Below, piece after piece: positions 1 through 8,739 of a stretch of DNA of 13,180 nucleotides. The position numbers and the translations under genes were made by a program. The stretch lies in the NCBI GenBank assembly GCA_003222235.1, contig QHVD01000022.1, positions 1 through 13,180 on the forward strand, given 5' to 3'. The DNA is from Gemmatimonadota bacterium (lineage in GTDB: Bacteria; Gemmatimonadota; Gemmatimonadetes; Gemmatimonadales; GWC2-71-9). Position 1 is the stretch's first letter. Each line of letters starts with the position of its first letter. The notes under the pieces were generated by a model, which worked only from the letters and a program-made list of their open reading frames with translations, did no database searches and had not been told where the DNA came from.

Positions 1-46
1 CGCGCTCGGCCTCGGCGCATCGACCGCGGGAGCGCCGGTCGGGTGA
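1..46 (+). CDS. 3' end of an unidentified upstream gene (partial)
   Basis: One frame is open from the window edge to a TGA at 44-46 and gives the residues ALGLGASTAGAPVG before the stop. That small, hydrophobic Ala/Gly tail would suit the end of a membrane protein, but it is far too short to identify. The support is positional: the TGA overlaps the GTG start of the next gene (GTGA at 43-46), the same stop/start arrangement seen at other junctions here. If real, this gene is the first visible member of the same operon. It could also be chance open frame in GC-rich DNA. Confidence 0.35.
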   Translation, partial: ALGLGASTAGAPVG

Positions 47-1482
47 GTCTTCCGGCACCCCGCATCCCCGAGAGCGGCGACCGCGTCGCGCGCGACGAGT
101 TCGCCCTCGCCGTCGACCGCGCCGCAGGGGCACGACCCATCGGCGGCAACCGGCTCGAGCACCATCCCGACAGCCCGCTCGCCCTCGAAGCGATGCTCGA
201 CCTCATCAGCGCAGCGCGGGCGTGGGTCCACCTCGAGAACTACATCATCCGGGACGACGCCACCGGCCGCCGTTTCGCCGCCGCGCTCGCCGAACGCGCG
301 CGGGCGGGCGTGCGCGTGCGGGTGCTGTACGACGCCTTCGGTTCGCTGCGCACGTCGCGTCGCTACTGGCGCCAGCTCGCTCAGACGGGCGCCGAAGTGC
401 GCGCCTTTCACCCCATTCTCTCCTCGGGGCCGTTCGACGCGGTCTCCCGCGACCACCGCAAGCTCCTGGTGGCGGACGGCACGCGGGCGATGCTCGGCGG
501 GCTCTGCATCGGCGACGAGTGGGCCGGCAATCCCCAGCGCCGCCGTCTGCCGTGGCGGGATACCATGGTGCTGGTGGGCGGCCCCGCCGCGGCGGCGCTC
601 GACGCGGCGTTCGGCCGGATCTGGCGGGCGGCCGGGGACCCGCTCCCGCGCGACGAGTTCGCCGCGGATCCCCCCCCCGAGCCGTGCGGCGACTGCACCA
701 TCCGCGTCGTCGAGGGCCAGCCGCGGCGGGCACGCATCTACCGCGCCGTCCAGCTCCTCGCCGCGAGCGCGGCGGAGCGACTGTGGATCACGGACGCGTA
801 TCTCATCGCCCCTGCGCCGCTGTACGCGAGCCTGCTCGACGCCGCAAAGAGCGGCGTGGACGTGCGCCTGCTCGTCCCCGGGACGAGCGACCTGCCCGTG
901 CTGCGCAACTTCACCCGCATCGGCTACCGCGAGCTGCTGCGCGCAGGCGTCCGGATCTTCGAATACCGGGGACCGATGATCCACGCCAAGACCATGCTCG
1001 TCGACCGGCGTTGGGCCCGCGTCGGCTCGAGCAACCTGAACGTCTCGAGCCTGCTCACGAACTACGAGCTCGACATGCTCGCCGAGGGCGGCGGCCTGTG
1101 CGACGCGCTCGCCGAGCAATTCCGGCGCGACCTCGGCTCGAGCCGGGAGATCGCGCTGCAGGCCAGACGGTTGCGTCTCCCGCCGCGACTCGTCGGTGCC
1201 AGCGCGACGGCGCTGAGCCACGCGGGAGACGCCGAGCACAAGCGCTCGGGGTACGAACTGGGCGCGGTCGCCGTCGTGGCGCTGCGCCGCGTCGCCGGGG
1301 GCCTGCGGCGGGCGATCGCGGCGACGGGTGCGCTCACCTTCGCCGGAATCGGCAGCCTGCTGCTGCTCTTCCCCAAGGTGACGAGCGTCGCGCTCGCGAC
1401 GGGGGCCTTCGGGCTCGCGCTCGCGTTTGGCCTGTACGCTTTCGACCGGCGCCGGTCGCGGGAGACGGACGATGGCGGTTGA
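43..1482 (+). CDS. Phospholipase D-like / cardiolipin synthase family protein (ClsB-like)
   Basis: The 479-residue product has two complete HKD motifs of the phospholipase D superfamily: HRKLLVAD at residues 138-145 and HAKTMLVD at 314-321, each followed by a Gly/Ser-rich turn (GSSNLN after the second). In this family the two motifs form one active site with a phospho-histidine intermediate. Bacterial members with this layout usually make cardiolipin from phosphatidylglycerol or phosphatidylethanolamine at the inner membrane. Unlike ClsA there is no N-terminal pair of membrane helices. The hydrophobic part is at the C-terminus instead (about residues 427-444 and 447-467), suggesting a C-terminal hairpin anchor. 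The GTG start has a GGGAG at 28-32 ten bases upstream. The 3' end overlaps the sigma-factor gene by 11 bases, so the two are probably cotranscribed. The exact lipid substrate cannot be read from sequence; another phosphatidyltransferase activity is possible. Confidence 0.9.
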   Translation: MSLPAPRIPESGDRVARDEFALAVDRAAGARPIGGNRLEHHPDSPLALEAMLDLISAARAWVHLENYIIRDDATGRRFAAALAERARAGVRVRVLYDAFGSLRTSRRYWRQLAQTGAEVRAFHPILSSGPFDAVSRDHRKLLVADGTRAMLGGLCIGDEWAGNPQRRRLPWRDTMVLVGGPAAAALDAAFGRIWRAAGDPLPRDEFAADPPPEPCGDCTIRVVEGQPRRARIYRAVQLLAASAAERLWITDAYLIAPAPLYASLLDAAKSGVDVRLLVPGTSDLPVLRNFTRIGYRELLRAGVRIFEYRGPMIHAKTMLVDRRWARVGSSNLNVSSLLTNYELDMLAEGGGLCDALAEQFRRDLGSSREIALQARRLRLPPRLVGASATALSHAGDAEHKRSGYELGAVAVVALRRVAGGLRRAIAATGALTFAGIGSLLLLFPKVTSVALATGAFGLALAFGLYAFDRRRSRETDDGG

Positions 1483-2056
1483 TCCTCAACCCCCGGCGTC
1501 GGTCGCGCGTATAACCCCGCAGGACGAAGCCGCCCTCGTCGCCCGCGCGGTCGCGGGTGACCGCGCGGCGTTTGGGTTGCTGGTGGAGCGCTATGCGGGC
1601 GTCGCTCGACGGGTCGCGCGCGCCGTGCTCGGGGACCCCGACGACGCAGACGATGCGGCGCAAGACGGGCTGCTCTCGGCGCTCGTGAAGCTCGAACAGT
1701 ACGATCCCCGGCGCCCGTTCGGTCCCTGGCTGCTGCGGATCGTCGCGAACGCCGCGACCGACCGGCGCCGCCGCCGCAAGGTGCGGCAAGCCGAACCACT
1801 TGACCCCGCGCTCGCGGCGGGCGGCCCGCGCCCCGACACTGTCGCCGAGCGGCGCGAGCTGTCGGAGCAGCTGCGCCGGGCGCTGGCGGAGCTGCCCGAG
1901 CGGCGCCGGATTGCCGTAGTGTTGTTCGACGTGGAGGGGTACGCCCACGCCGAAATCGCCCACATCCTCGGCATCCCCGAGGGCACCGTGCGGTCCGAGG
2001 TGTTCCACGCGCGCCGCCGGCTGCGTGTATTGCTGGGGGATTGGAAGGAGCAGTAG
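1472..2056 (+). CDS. ECF-type RNA polymerase sigma factor
   Basis: The 194-residue product has the two-domain layout of group 4 (ECF) sigma factors. Region 2, about residues 20-100, carries the DDADDAAQDGLLSAL segment and the RPFGPWLLRIVANAATDRRRR recognition/core-binding stretch. Region 4, about residues 130-185, contains LPERRRIAVVLFDVEGY and a helix-turn-helix (AEIAHILGIPEGTVRSEVF). I chose the ATG at 1472 over the earlier in-frame start at 1427: GGAG at 1461-1464 lies just upstream, the 15 extra residues look like read-through of the lipid-enzyme gene, and sigma factors normally begin close to region 2. It overlaps the preceding gene and is followed after 2 bases by a small membrane protein that is a good candidate for its anti-sigma factor. 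It probably directs RNA polymerase to this operon and perhaps other envelope-stress genes. I could not identify its promoter motif within the window. Confidence 0.93.
   Translation: MAVDPQPPASVARITPQDEAALVARAVAGDRAAFGLLVERYAGVARRVARAVLGDPDDADDAAQDGLLSALVKLEQYDPRRPFGPWLLRIVANAATDRRRRRKVRQAEPLDPALAAGGPRPDTVAERRELSEQLRRALAELPERRRIAVVLFDVEGYAHAEIAHILGIPEGTVRSEVFHARRRLRVLLGDWKEQ
2043..2050 (+). promoter_or_regulatory. Ribosome binding site for the small membrane protein
   Basis: GGAAGGAG ends 8 bases before the ATG at 2059 and lies inside the last codons of the sigma gene. It decides the start of the next gene in favour of 2059 over the in-frame TTG at 2041. Confidence 0.7.
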
Positions 2057-2058
2057 CG

Positions 2059-2400
2059 ATGACATACGAACCGATGCCGTTCGATCACCGCCCGGATGCA
2101 GTGCTCGGGGCCGCGCTGAGGCAGGCCCTCGACCCTGGGGATGAGGCGGCGTTCGTCGCACGGGTGCTCGCGCGCGCGGACCAGGCGCGGGCGACGGCCG
2201 CCTCGTGGGCCGCCGTCCTCGCCCGCTGGGCGGGTGCCGGCATCGCGGCGGCGATCGTGATCGCGCTGGGGGCGGGCTACCTCGTCGGGCGGATCGCGTC
2301 CGGCCCGGCCGGGCGCCCCTCTGTCACCGAGGCGCTGATCGCGCCGCCCACGCAGGCTCCGGTGGTCGACGTTGTCCTGGCCTCCGTCCTCGAACGGTAG
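2059..2400 (+). CDS. Small single-pass membrane protein, probable anti-sigma factor
   Basis: The 113-residue protein has an N-terminal, probably cytoplasmic part of about 55 residues, one clear membrane helix at about residues 58-76 (AGAGIAAAIVIALGAGYLV), and a short C-terminal tail of about 35 residues that would face the periplasm. The N-terminal segment (LGAALRQALDPGDEAAFVARVLARAD) is helical and partly acidic, the kind of piece that wraps ECF sigma factors in known anti-sigma proteins. No His-x3-Cys-x2-Cys zinc anti-sigma motif is present; the protein has no cysteine at all. The role is inferred from position, directly after the sigma gene and before a Spy-like periplasmic protein, and from topology, not from recognised homology. 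It could instead be a lineage-specific membrane protein of other function. Confidence 0.8.
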   Translation: MTYEPMPFDHRPDAVLGAALRQALDPGDEAAFVARVLARADQARATAASWAAVLARWAGAGIAAAIVIALGAGYLVGRIASGPAGRPSVTEALIAPPTQAPVVDVVLASVLER

Positions 2401-2420
2401 AGTAAGGCAAGCGCGCCATC

Positions 2421-2822
2421 ATGCTGAATCGTTCCACAACCTGGGCCGTAGTGCTGCTGGTGGCCACGTTCGGGGCCGGCGTCGTCGTGGGTGTCGGTGG
2501 CCGAGCGATCTGGGCCCGCTACGCCGAAGCCGCCGCGCCCGAGAGACCCCGGGGACCGGACCGCCTGGTCACCGAGCTCGACCACCTGCTGCGCCTCACG
2601 CCGGCCCAGCGCGACACGATCCACACCATCCTGCAGCGTCGTTGGGCGCGAATGAGCAATGTGTGGGAAACGGTCCGCCCCCGGTTTGACTCGATGAGGG
2701 CCGAACTCGATTCGGAGGTCCTGGGCCAGCTCAGGCCGGACCAGCAGGTGAAGTACCGCGACCACATGGCCCGGCGTCGGCATCAAAAGGACAAGGCCGA
2801 CTCCGGAGGGAGGAGGCCATGA
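2421..2822 (+). CDS. Membrane-anchored Spy/CpxP-like (LTxxQ) periplasmic protein
   Basis: The 133-residue protein begins with an uncleaved-looking signal anchor (about residues 8-27, rich in Val/Gly/Ala, no good cleavage site), then a helical periplasmic domain. It carries the LTxxQ-type repeat of the Spy/CpxP/CnrX fold twice: LTPAQRDTI at residues 59-67 and a divergent LRPDQQVKY at 104-112. Family members are periplasmic chaperones or sensors of envelope and metal stress; CnrX and ZraP bind metals. His55, His68 and His115 are candidate ligands but nothing proves metal binding, and there is no cysteine. Placed just after the sigma and probable anti-sigma genes, it is the natural candidate for the sensor of this module. 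The C-terminus is very basic (ARRRHQKDK). Its stop overlaps the next start as ATGA at 2819-2822, suggesting coupled translation. Confidence 0.85.
   Translation: MLNRSTTWAVVLLVATFGAGVVVGVGGRAIWARYAEAAAPERPRGPDRLVTELDHLLRLTPAQRDTIHTILQRRWARMSNVWETVRPRFDSMRAELDSEVLGQLRPDQQVKYRDHMARRRHQKDKADSGGRRP
2805..2816 (+). promoter_or_regulatory. Strong ribosome binding site for the TolC-like gene
   Basis: GGAGGGAGGAGG, a long purine-rich Shine-Dalgarno tract, ends 2 bases before the ATG at 2819. Its central GGAGG registers lie at useful distances. It is the strongest such site in the window and fits high expression of the outer-membrane factor even where the overlapping upstream gene is translated. Confidence 0.6.
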
Positions 2823-4132
2823 GGGTAGAGACGTTGGCCGTATCCGCGGCGCTCGCGCTCGGCGTGCCGCCGGCGCTCGCCGGCCAGCGGCTCGAGGTGA
2901 CGCTCCCCGAGGCCGTGCGGCGCGCGCTCGACGTACAGCCGGCCATGGTCCAGGCCCGAGGCGACCAGCGGAACGCCGGAGCCGGCCAGCGGGCCGCGTT
3001 CGGCGCGTTCTTGCCGACGATCACCGCAGGGGGCTCATCGAATCTGGCATCGGCGAACCGCTACAATTCATTGACGGGGCAGATCGTGACGGTGCCGTCG
3101 AACACATCGTACTCGGGTTCGCTGACGCTGAGCTACGACCTGTTCGATGGCTTCCGACGCTTTGCCAACAGAAGCGCCGCGTCCGCCACGCTGGACGCCG
3201 CCGACGCCGAGGTCGTCAACCAGCGGGCCCAGGTCACCGCCGCCACCCAGCAGCTCTTCTTCACCGCGCTCGCAAACGAGGAGCTCGTGCGCGTGGCCGA
3301 AGCGCAGGTCCAGCGCGCCAAGGAAGAGCGCCAGATCGCGGTCAACAAATTCCAGGCCGGCGCCGCGACGCGCTCCGACACGCTCACGGCTACGGTAGAC
3401 CTTGGCAACGCGCAGCTCGCGCTGCTCCAGGCGCAGGCCAACCTCGCCACCGCCGAGGCCAACCTGGGGCGCCAGGTGGGCGTGGACCAGCCGGTGCGCG
3501 CTGTCCCCGATACGACGTTCCCGTCGGTCCCCGACACCGCCGCGCTCCGCACCGAGGCGCTCGAGTCCTCGCCTCAGGTACGGCAGGCGGAGGCGATGGC
3601 CCGCGCCGCCGGAGCCCAGGTCGGTGTCGCGCGCTCGGCTTATTGGCCCACCTTCTCGGTTTCGTACGCGAACGGCTACACAGGGCTCGACAGCCTGGGT
3701 CGTCTGGGCGTGGTGCCCTGGTCCACTACCCAGAGTTACCTCAACAACTGGGCGCTCCGGTTCTCCCTCAGCTGGACGCTGTTCAACGGCTTCTCCCGCG
3801 AGGCCAACCAGGTGTCCGCCTCGGTGCAGCGGGACGTCGCGCAAACCCAGGCGGCGGACGCACGCCGGCAGGTGAACGCCCAACTGACGCAGCAGCTCGC
3901 GGCACTCTCCACCGCGTACGCGCAGATCGGGATCGCCCGCGCCAACGTCGCCGCGGCGACGGAAGCGTTGCGCGTGCAGCAAGAACGCTATCGGTTGGGT
4001 GCCGCCACGCTGCTCGACGAGCTCACGGCCGAGGCCAACCTGACCCAGGCCGAGGTGAACCAGGTCCAGGCCCGATACAACTATCTGATCGCCCGAGCCC
4101 AGCTCGAGGCGCTTGTGGGGCACTCACTGTGA
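2819..4132 (+). CDS. TolC-family outer-membrane efflux factor
   Basis: The 437-residue protein starts with a signal peptide (residues 1-21, cleavage likely after PPALA, leaving GQRLEV). Two homologous outer-membrane-efflux repeats follow, at about residues 27-215 and 240-430. Each has the structural hallmark near its beta strands, SYDLFDGFRRFANR from residue 105 and SWTLFNGFSREANQ from residue 318, followed by long Ala/Gln-rich heptad helices that build the periplasmic tunnel. As a trimer it would form the exit duct of a tripartite pump. Length is normal for the family. The start overlaps the Spy-like gene by 4 bases. The end overlaps a possible GTG start of the ATPase gene (GTGA at 4129-4132), so the exit duct and pump engine are clearly coexpressed. 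No truncation or frameshift is seen. Substrate cannot be inferred. Confidence 0.95.
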   Translation: MRVETLAVSAALALGVPPALAGQRLEVTLPEAVRRALDVQPAMVQARGDQRNAGAGQRAAFGAFLPTITAGGSSNLASANRYNSLTGQIVTVPSNTSYSGSLTLSYDLFDGFRRFANRSAASATLDAADAEVVNQRAQVTAATQQLFFTALANEELVRVAEAQVQRAKEERQIAVNKFQAGAATRSDTLTATVDLGNAQLALLQAQANLATAEANLGRQVGVDQPVRAVPDTTFPSVPDTAALRTEALESSPQVRQAEAMARAAGAQVGVARSAYWPTFSVSYANGYTGLDSLGRLGVVPWSTTQSYLNNWALRFSLSWTLFNGFSREANQVSASVQRDVAQTQAADARRQVNAQLTQQLAALSTAYAQIGIARANVAAATEALRVQQERYRLGAATLLDELTAEANLTQAEVNQVQARYNYLIARAQLEALVGHSL

Positions 4133-4146
4133 CCAGCGCGGAGGCG

Positions 4147-4866
4147 ATGACCTTCCGGACCGGCGACACGCCGCTCCCCGAGATCGTGATCCTGACTCAC
4201 AAGCTGACGCGGGACTACGACATGGGCGGCGAGGTCGTACACGCACTGCGCGGCGTGGAGATCCAGATCGCCCGGAACGAGTTCGTCGCCGTCATGGGTC
4301 CGTCGGGATCGGGCAAGTCCACGCTCATGAACCTCGTCGGCTGCCTCGATACGCCTACCGCCGGCGAGTACTGGCTGAACGGGCAAAAGGTCAGCGACCT
4401 GTCGGACGACGAGCTGGCGCGAATTCGCAACAAAGAGATCGGCTTCGTGTTCCAGACGTTCAACCTGCTCCCGCGGGCGAACGCACTGCACAACGTCGAG
4501 CTGCCGCTGATCTACGCCGGCATGCCGGCCAAGGAGCGGCGGGACAAGGCGGCGCGAGCCCTCGAGCACGTGGGGCTCGGCGACCGCATGGAGCACAGGC
4601 CGAACGAGTTGTCGGGCGGCCAGCGCCAGCGCGTCGCGATCGCACGCGCGCTCGTGAACGATCCTTCGATCCTGCTCGCGGACGAGCCGACCGGGAATCT
4701 CGACTCGGCCACTGGCGCGGAGATCATGAAGCTGTTCGAAGAACTCCACCACTCGGGCCAAACCATCGTGCTCGTGACCCACGAGCAGGACATCGCCGCG
4801 CATGCGTTCCGCCAGATCCACCTGCGGGACGGGCTCGTCGAGCGCGACCAGAAGACCAGAGGCTGA
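4147..4866 (+). CDS. MacB/LolD-type ABC transporter ATP-binding protein
   Basis: The 239-residue ATPase has all nucleotide-binding motifs: A-loop Tyr24, Walker A GPSGSGKST at residues 51-59, Q-loop FVFQTFNLLPRANA, signature LSGGQRQRVAIARA from residue 155, Walker B ILLADEPTGNLD with Asp179-Glu180, and H-loop His212. The phrases GCLDTPTAGEYWLNG and DEPTGNLDS are typical of the MacB/LolD/FtsE group, which pairs with four-helix FtsX-type permeases. Here the ATPase and permease of MacB are separate genes, with the two adaptors in between. I call the ATG at 4147. GTG at 4129, which overlaps the TolC-like stop codon, is an equally defensible start adding 6 residues; GGAGG at 4140-4144 is too close to the ATG to decide. 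An open frame reaches back into the TolC-like gene, but that part is a shadow. Confidence 0.95.
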   Translation: MTFRTGDTPLPEIVILTHKLTRDYDMGGEVVHALRGVEIQIARNEFVAVMGPSGSGKSTLMNLVGCLDTPTAGEYWLNGQKVSDLSDDELARIRNKEIGFVFQTFNLLPRANALHNVELPLIYAGMPAKERRDKAARALEHVGLGDRMEHRPNELSGGQRQRVAIARALVNDPSILLADEPTGNLDSATGAEIMKLFEELHHSGQTIVLVTHEQDIAAHAFRQIHLRDGLVERDQKTRG

Positions 4867-4868
4867 CC

Positions 4869-6221
4869 GTGAAGCGCTATCCCCCGGCCACGCGCGCGGC
4901 ATTGCTCGTTGGCCTCGCTGCCTGCACCAAGGCGGAGTCGGCGCCGCTGTACGAGAAGGTCCCGGTCGAGCGGCGCGACATCACCGTGGCGGCCACCGCC
5001 CCGGGCGTGATCCAGCCGCTGCTCACGTTGAGCGTGAAATCGAAGGCGTGGGGCGAGATCCTCGCGCTGCCGGTCCAAACGGGGGATGAGGTGCAGAAGG
5101 GCCAGCTGCTGGCCAAGATCGACCCGCGAATTCCTCGAGATAACCTGAGCCAGGCCCAGGCCAATCTCGACAAGGCGCGGGCACAGCTCGAGAATGCCAC
5201 CGCGCAGCTCAAGCGCAGCGAGGCCCTCTACCAGAGCCAGGCGATCGCGGAGACGGATTACGAGTCCGCGAAGCTCGCTTACGCGACGGCTGCGTCAGCC
5301 GTCGCCACGGCGGAGGCGAACCTCCAGACCGCCAAGGACGCGATGGAAGACACGCAGGTCCGGGCGCCGATCACCGGCACGGTCCTCGAGCTGGACGCGG
5401 TGCTTCACACTGTGATCTCGAGCCCCAATCTCGGCGGCGGCACGGTCATCTTGAAGATGGCCAACCTCGACACCGTTCAGGATTCAACGCTCGTCAATGA
5501 AACCGACGTCGGCAAACTGCAGCCCGGGATGCCGGCGGCGGTCACGGTGGACGCATATCCCGACCGCCAGTTCGACGGCCGCGTCGTGAAGATCAAGCCG
5601 CAGGCGCAGGTGGTTCAGAACGCCACCGTGTTTCCGGTGCTCGTCGGCATCCCGAACCCCGGGCACCTGCTCAAGCCGGGGATGAACACCCAGGTCGAGA
5701 TTCGCACCGGCCAACGCCAGGGGGTGCTGGCGGTGCCGAACGCCGCGTTGCGGACGCAGCGCGACGTCCCCGCAGCGGCGAGCGTGCTGGGCCTCGACCC
5801 CGACGTCGTCCAGCAGCAGGTCGCCGCCGTGCCGGTGGCGCCGCGGGCCGGCGGCGACACGACTGCCGGCGCCGACAGCGGCAAGGCGCGCGCCGGCAAA
5901 GCGGAGAATGGCGGAGCGAGGCGCAGGCAGTCCCAGGGCGGTTCGACCGGCCGGCAGACCAGAAACGCCTCGCCCAGGAGCTACATCGTGTTCGCGCTGC
6001 GGGGCGGCAAGCCGGTGCCGGTCCCGATCAAGACGGGGCTCACCGACCAGGACTATATCGAGGTGACGAGCGGCCTGACCGAAAAGGACACCGTCCTCGT
6101 GCTGCCGAGTGCGTCGCTCGTACAGTCGCAGCAGCAATTCAAGCAGCGCTTCCAGAACGTGACCGGCGGCGGGCTGCCTGGTCTGCGGCAGCAACAGCCG
6201 CAGAGCGCTACGTCGAGATAG
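4869..6221 (+). CDS. MacA-like periplasmic adaptor lipoprotein, copy 1
   Basis: The 450-residue membrane-fusion protein starts with a lipoprotein signal ending in the lipobox LAAC, lipidated Cys19. In order come a split biotinyl-lipoyl domain (VQTGDEVQKGQLLAKIDPR, then VRAPITGTVLELDAV), a helical hairpin at about residues 97-167, a beta barrel, a low-complexity Ala/Gly/Arg/Gln insert (about 320-375), a membrane-proximal segment (IVFALRGGKPVPVPIKTGL) and a Gln-rich tail (about 418-450). It should bridge the permease and the TolC-like factor. The hairpin tip has Arg116 and Leu120 of the RLS motif, but Ala127 in place of the Ser. Trp61, His180, Asp205 and Asn210 also replace residues that copy 2 keeps in the common form. 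GTG at 4869 is supported by GAGG at 4859-4862 and lies 2 bases after the ATPase stop. It is a tandem paralogue of the next gene. Confidence 0.93.
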   Translation: MKRYPPATRAALLVGLAACTKAESAPLYEKVPVERRDITVAATAPGVIQPLLTLSVKSKAWGEILALPVQTGDEVQKGQLLAKIDPRIPRDNLSQAQANLDKARAQLENATAQLKRSEALYQSQAIAETDYESAKLAYATAASAVATAEANLQTAKDAMEDTQVRAPITGTVLELDAVLHTVISSPNLGGGTVILKMANLDTVQDSTLVNETDVGKLQPGMPAAVTVDAYPDRQFDGRVVKIKPQAQVVQNATVFPVLVGIPNPGHLLKPGMNTQVEIRTGQRQGVLAVPNAALRTQRDVPAAASVLGLDPDVVQQQVAAVPVAPRAGGDTTAGADSGKARAGKAENGGARRRQSQGGSTGRQTRNASPRSYIVFALRGGKPVPVPIKTGLTDQDYIEVTSGLTEKDTVLVLPSASLVQSQQQFKQRFQNVTGGGLPGLRQQQPQSATSR

Positions 6222-6232
6222 AGAGGCTAACC

Positions 6233-7522
6233 GTGAAGCGCTATCTCCCGGTCGCGCCCGCCGCCTTGCTGGTCGGCCTCGCGGCCTGCAGCAAGGTGCA
6301 GTCCGCGCCGCCCTACTCCACGATCCCCGTCCAGCGCCGCGACATCGTCGTCACGGCGACCGCCTCCGGCGCGATCCAGCCAATGCTAACGTTGAGCGTG
6401 AAGTCGAAGGCCTCGGGGGAGATCCTCGAAATGCCCGTCCAGACCGGGGACGAGGTCAAGAAGGGCCAGCTGCTGGCGAAGATCGACCCCCGAATTCCGC
6501 ACAACAATCTGACTCAGGCCCAGGCGAACCTCAACGTTGCCCAGGCACAACTAGAGAATGCCAGCGCTCAGCTCAAGCGCAGCGAGGCGCTTTATCAGAG
6601 CAACTCCATCACCGAGGCCGACTACGAGGCCGCGAAGCTCGCCTACGCGACGGCCAAGTCGGCGGTGGTCACGGCCGAGGCGAGCCTCCAGACGGCCAAA
6701 GACGCGATGGAAGACACGCAGGTCCGGGCGCCGAGCACGGGCACCATCCTCGAGCTGGACGCCGTGCTCGGGACGGTGATCTCGAGCCCGACGAACGACG
6801 TGGGCGGCGGCACGGTCATCCTGAAGATCGCGAACCTGGACACGGTCCAGGTCTCGGCGCTCGTGGACGAGACCGACGTCGGCAAGGTGCAGCCCGGACA
6901 GCCGGTGACCATCACTGTGGACGCCTATCCGAACCGCCGGTTCGACGGTCGGGTATTGAAGATCGAGCCGCAGGCGCAGGTGACTCAGAATGTCACCATG
7001 TTCCCGGTCGACGTGAACATTCTCAACCCGGAGCACCTCCTCAAACCGGGGATGAACACCGAGGTCGAGATCCACATCGGCCAGCGCCAGGCGGTGCTGG
7101 CGGTGCCCAACGCCGCGCTGCGGACGCCGCGGGACTTCGCCTCGGCGGCGAGCGTACTCGGCCTCGATCCCAACGTGGTGCAGCAGCAAGTCGCCGCGGC
7201 GCAGACGGCGGAGGCGGCGCCGCGGACGGGAGGGGATACGACCGTCGGAGACGGAAGCAAGCTCCACGCGGCCGAGCCGCGCAAGGGAGGGACGACGTTC
7301 ACGACCCGCGACGGGCGTGCTCAGTCGCAGACTGGGACCGCGACGGGAGGCCCAGCGCTGGGCCCGGCCGCCGGCAACTACATCGTGTTCGCCCTGCGGG
7401 GCGGCAAGATCGCGCCGGTCCCCATCAGGACGGGGCTCACCGATCAGGACTACATCGAAGTGACGAGCGGCCTGACGGACCAGGACACGGTGCTCGTGCT
7501 CTCGAGTAGCACGCCGCGGTAA
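6233..7522 (+). CDS. MacA-like periplasmic adaptor lipoprotein, copy 2
   Basis: The 429-residue protein has the same architecture as copy 1: lipobox LAAC with Cys19, split lipoyl domain (VQTGDEVKKGQLLAKIDPR and VRAPSTGTILELDAV), coiled hairpin, beta barrel, and a low-complexity insert with no clear alignment to copy 1 (Ala/Thr/Gly-rich, about residues 322-380). The membrane-proximal strand IVFALRGGKIAPVPIRTGL follows. It ends soon after DTVLVLSSS and lacks the Gln-rich tail of copy 1. The TolC-docking RLS motif is closer to consensus (Arg116, Leu120, Thr127). Family-typical residues altered in copy 1 are intact here (Ser61, and VSALVDETDVGK in the barrel), so this is probably the fully functional adaptor or one half of a mixed hexamer. 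GTG at 6233 has GAGAGG at 6221-6226; the permease start follows its stop after 2 bases. Confidence 0.94.
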   Translation: MKRYLPVAPAALLVGLAACSKVQSAPPYSTIPVQRRDIVVTATASGAIQPMLTLSVKSKASGEILEMPVQTGDEVKKGQLLAKIDPRIPHNNLTQAQANLNVAQAQLENASAQLKRSEALYQSNSITEADYEAAKLAYATAKSAVVTAEASLQTAKDAMEDTQVRAPSTGTILELDAVLGTVISSPTNDVGGGTVILKIANLDTVQVSALVDETDVGKVQPGQPVTITVDAYPNRRFDGRVLKIEPQAQVTQNVTMFPVDVNILNPEHLLKPGMNTEVEIHIGQRQAVLAVPNAALRTPRDFASAASVLGLDPNVVQQQVAAAQTAEAAPRTGGDTTVGDGSKLHAAEPRKGGTTFTTRDGRAQSQTGTATGGPALGPAAGNYIVFALRGGKIAPVPIRTGLTDQDYIEVTSGLTDQDTVLVLSSSTPR

Positions 7523-7524
7523 CC

Positions 7525-8739
<1,215 letters not shown>

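Larger units (their letters stand above)
4869..7522 (+). repeat. Tandem gene duplication of the adaptor genes
   Basis: Two adjacent adaptor genes (4869-6221 and 6233-7522) align from the first codon to near the end and look about three-quarters identical in protein by eye (not computed). Even the leaders match: GAGGCTGACC and GAGGCTAACC sit directly before the two GTG starts. A 34-base run is identical at 5337-5370 and 6701-6734. The copies differ mainly in a low-complexity insert and in the C-terminal tail, present only in copy 1. Confidence 0.92.

Noticed and set aside
2401..2420. Promoter for the Spy-like gene in the short gap
   Set aside because: Only 20 bases separate it from the previous stop and no -35/-10 or ECF-type motif pair is visible.
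3643..4146. Upstream extension of the ATPase frame into the TolC-like gene
   Set aside because: The extension is Arg/Pro/Gly-rich and overlaps well-supported TolC-family coding sequence. ATPases of this type begin close to the A-loop.
4113..4868. Extension of the copy 1 adaptor frame upstream through the ATPase gene
   Set aside because: It is an out-of-frame shadow of the ATPase. The lipoprotein signal with Cys19 and the matching leader of copy 2 fix the start at GTG 4869.
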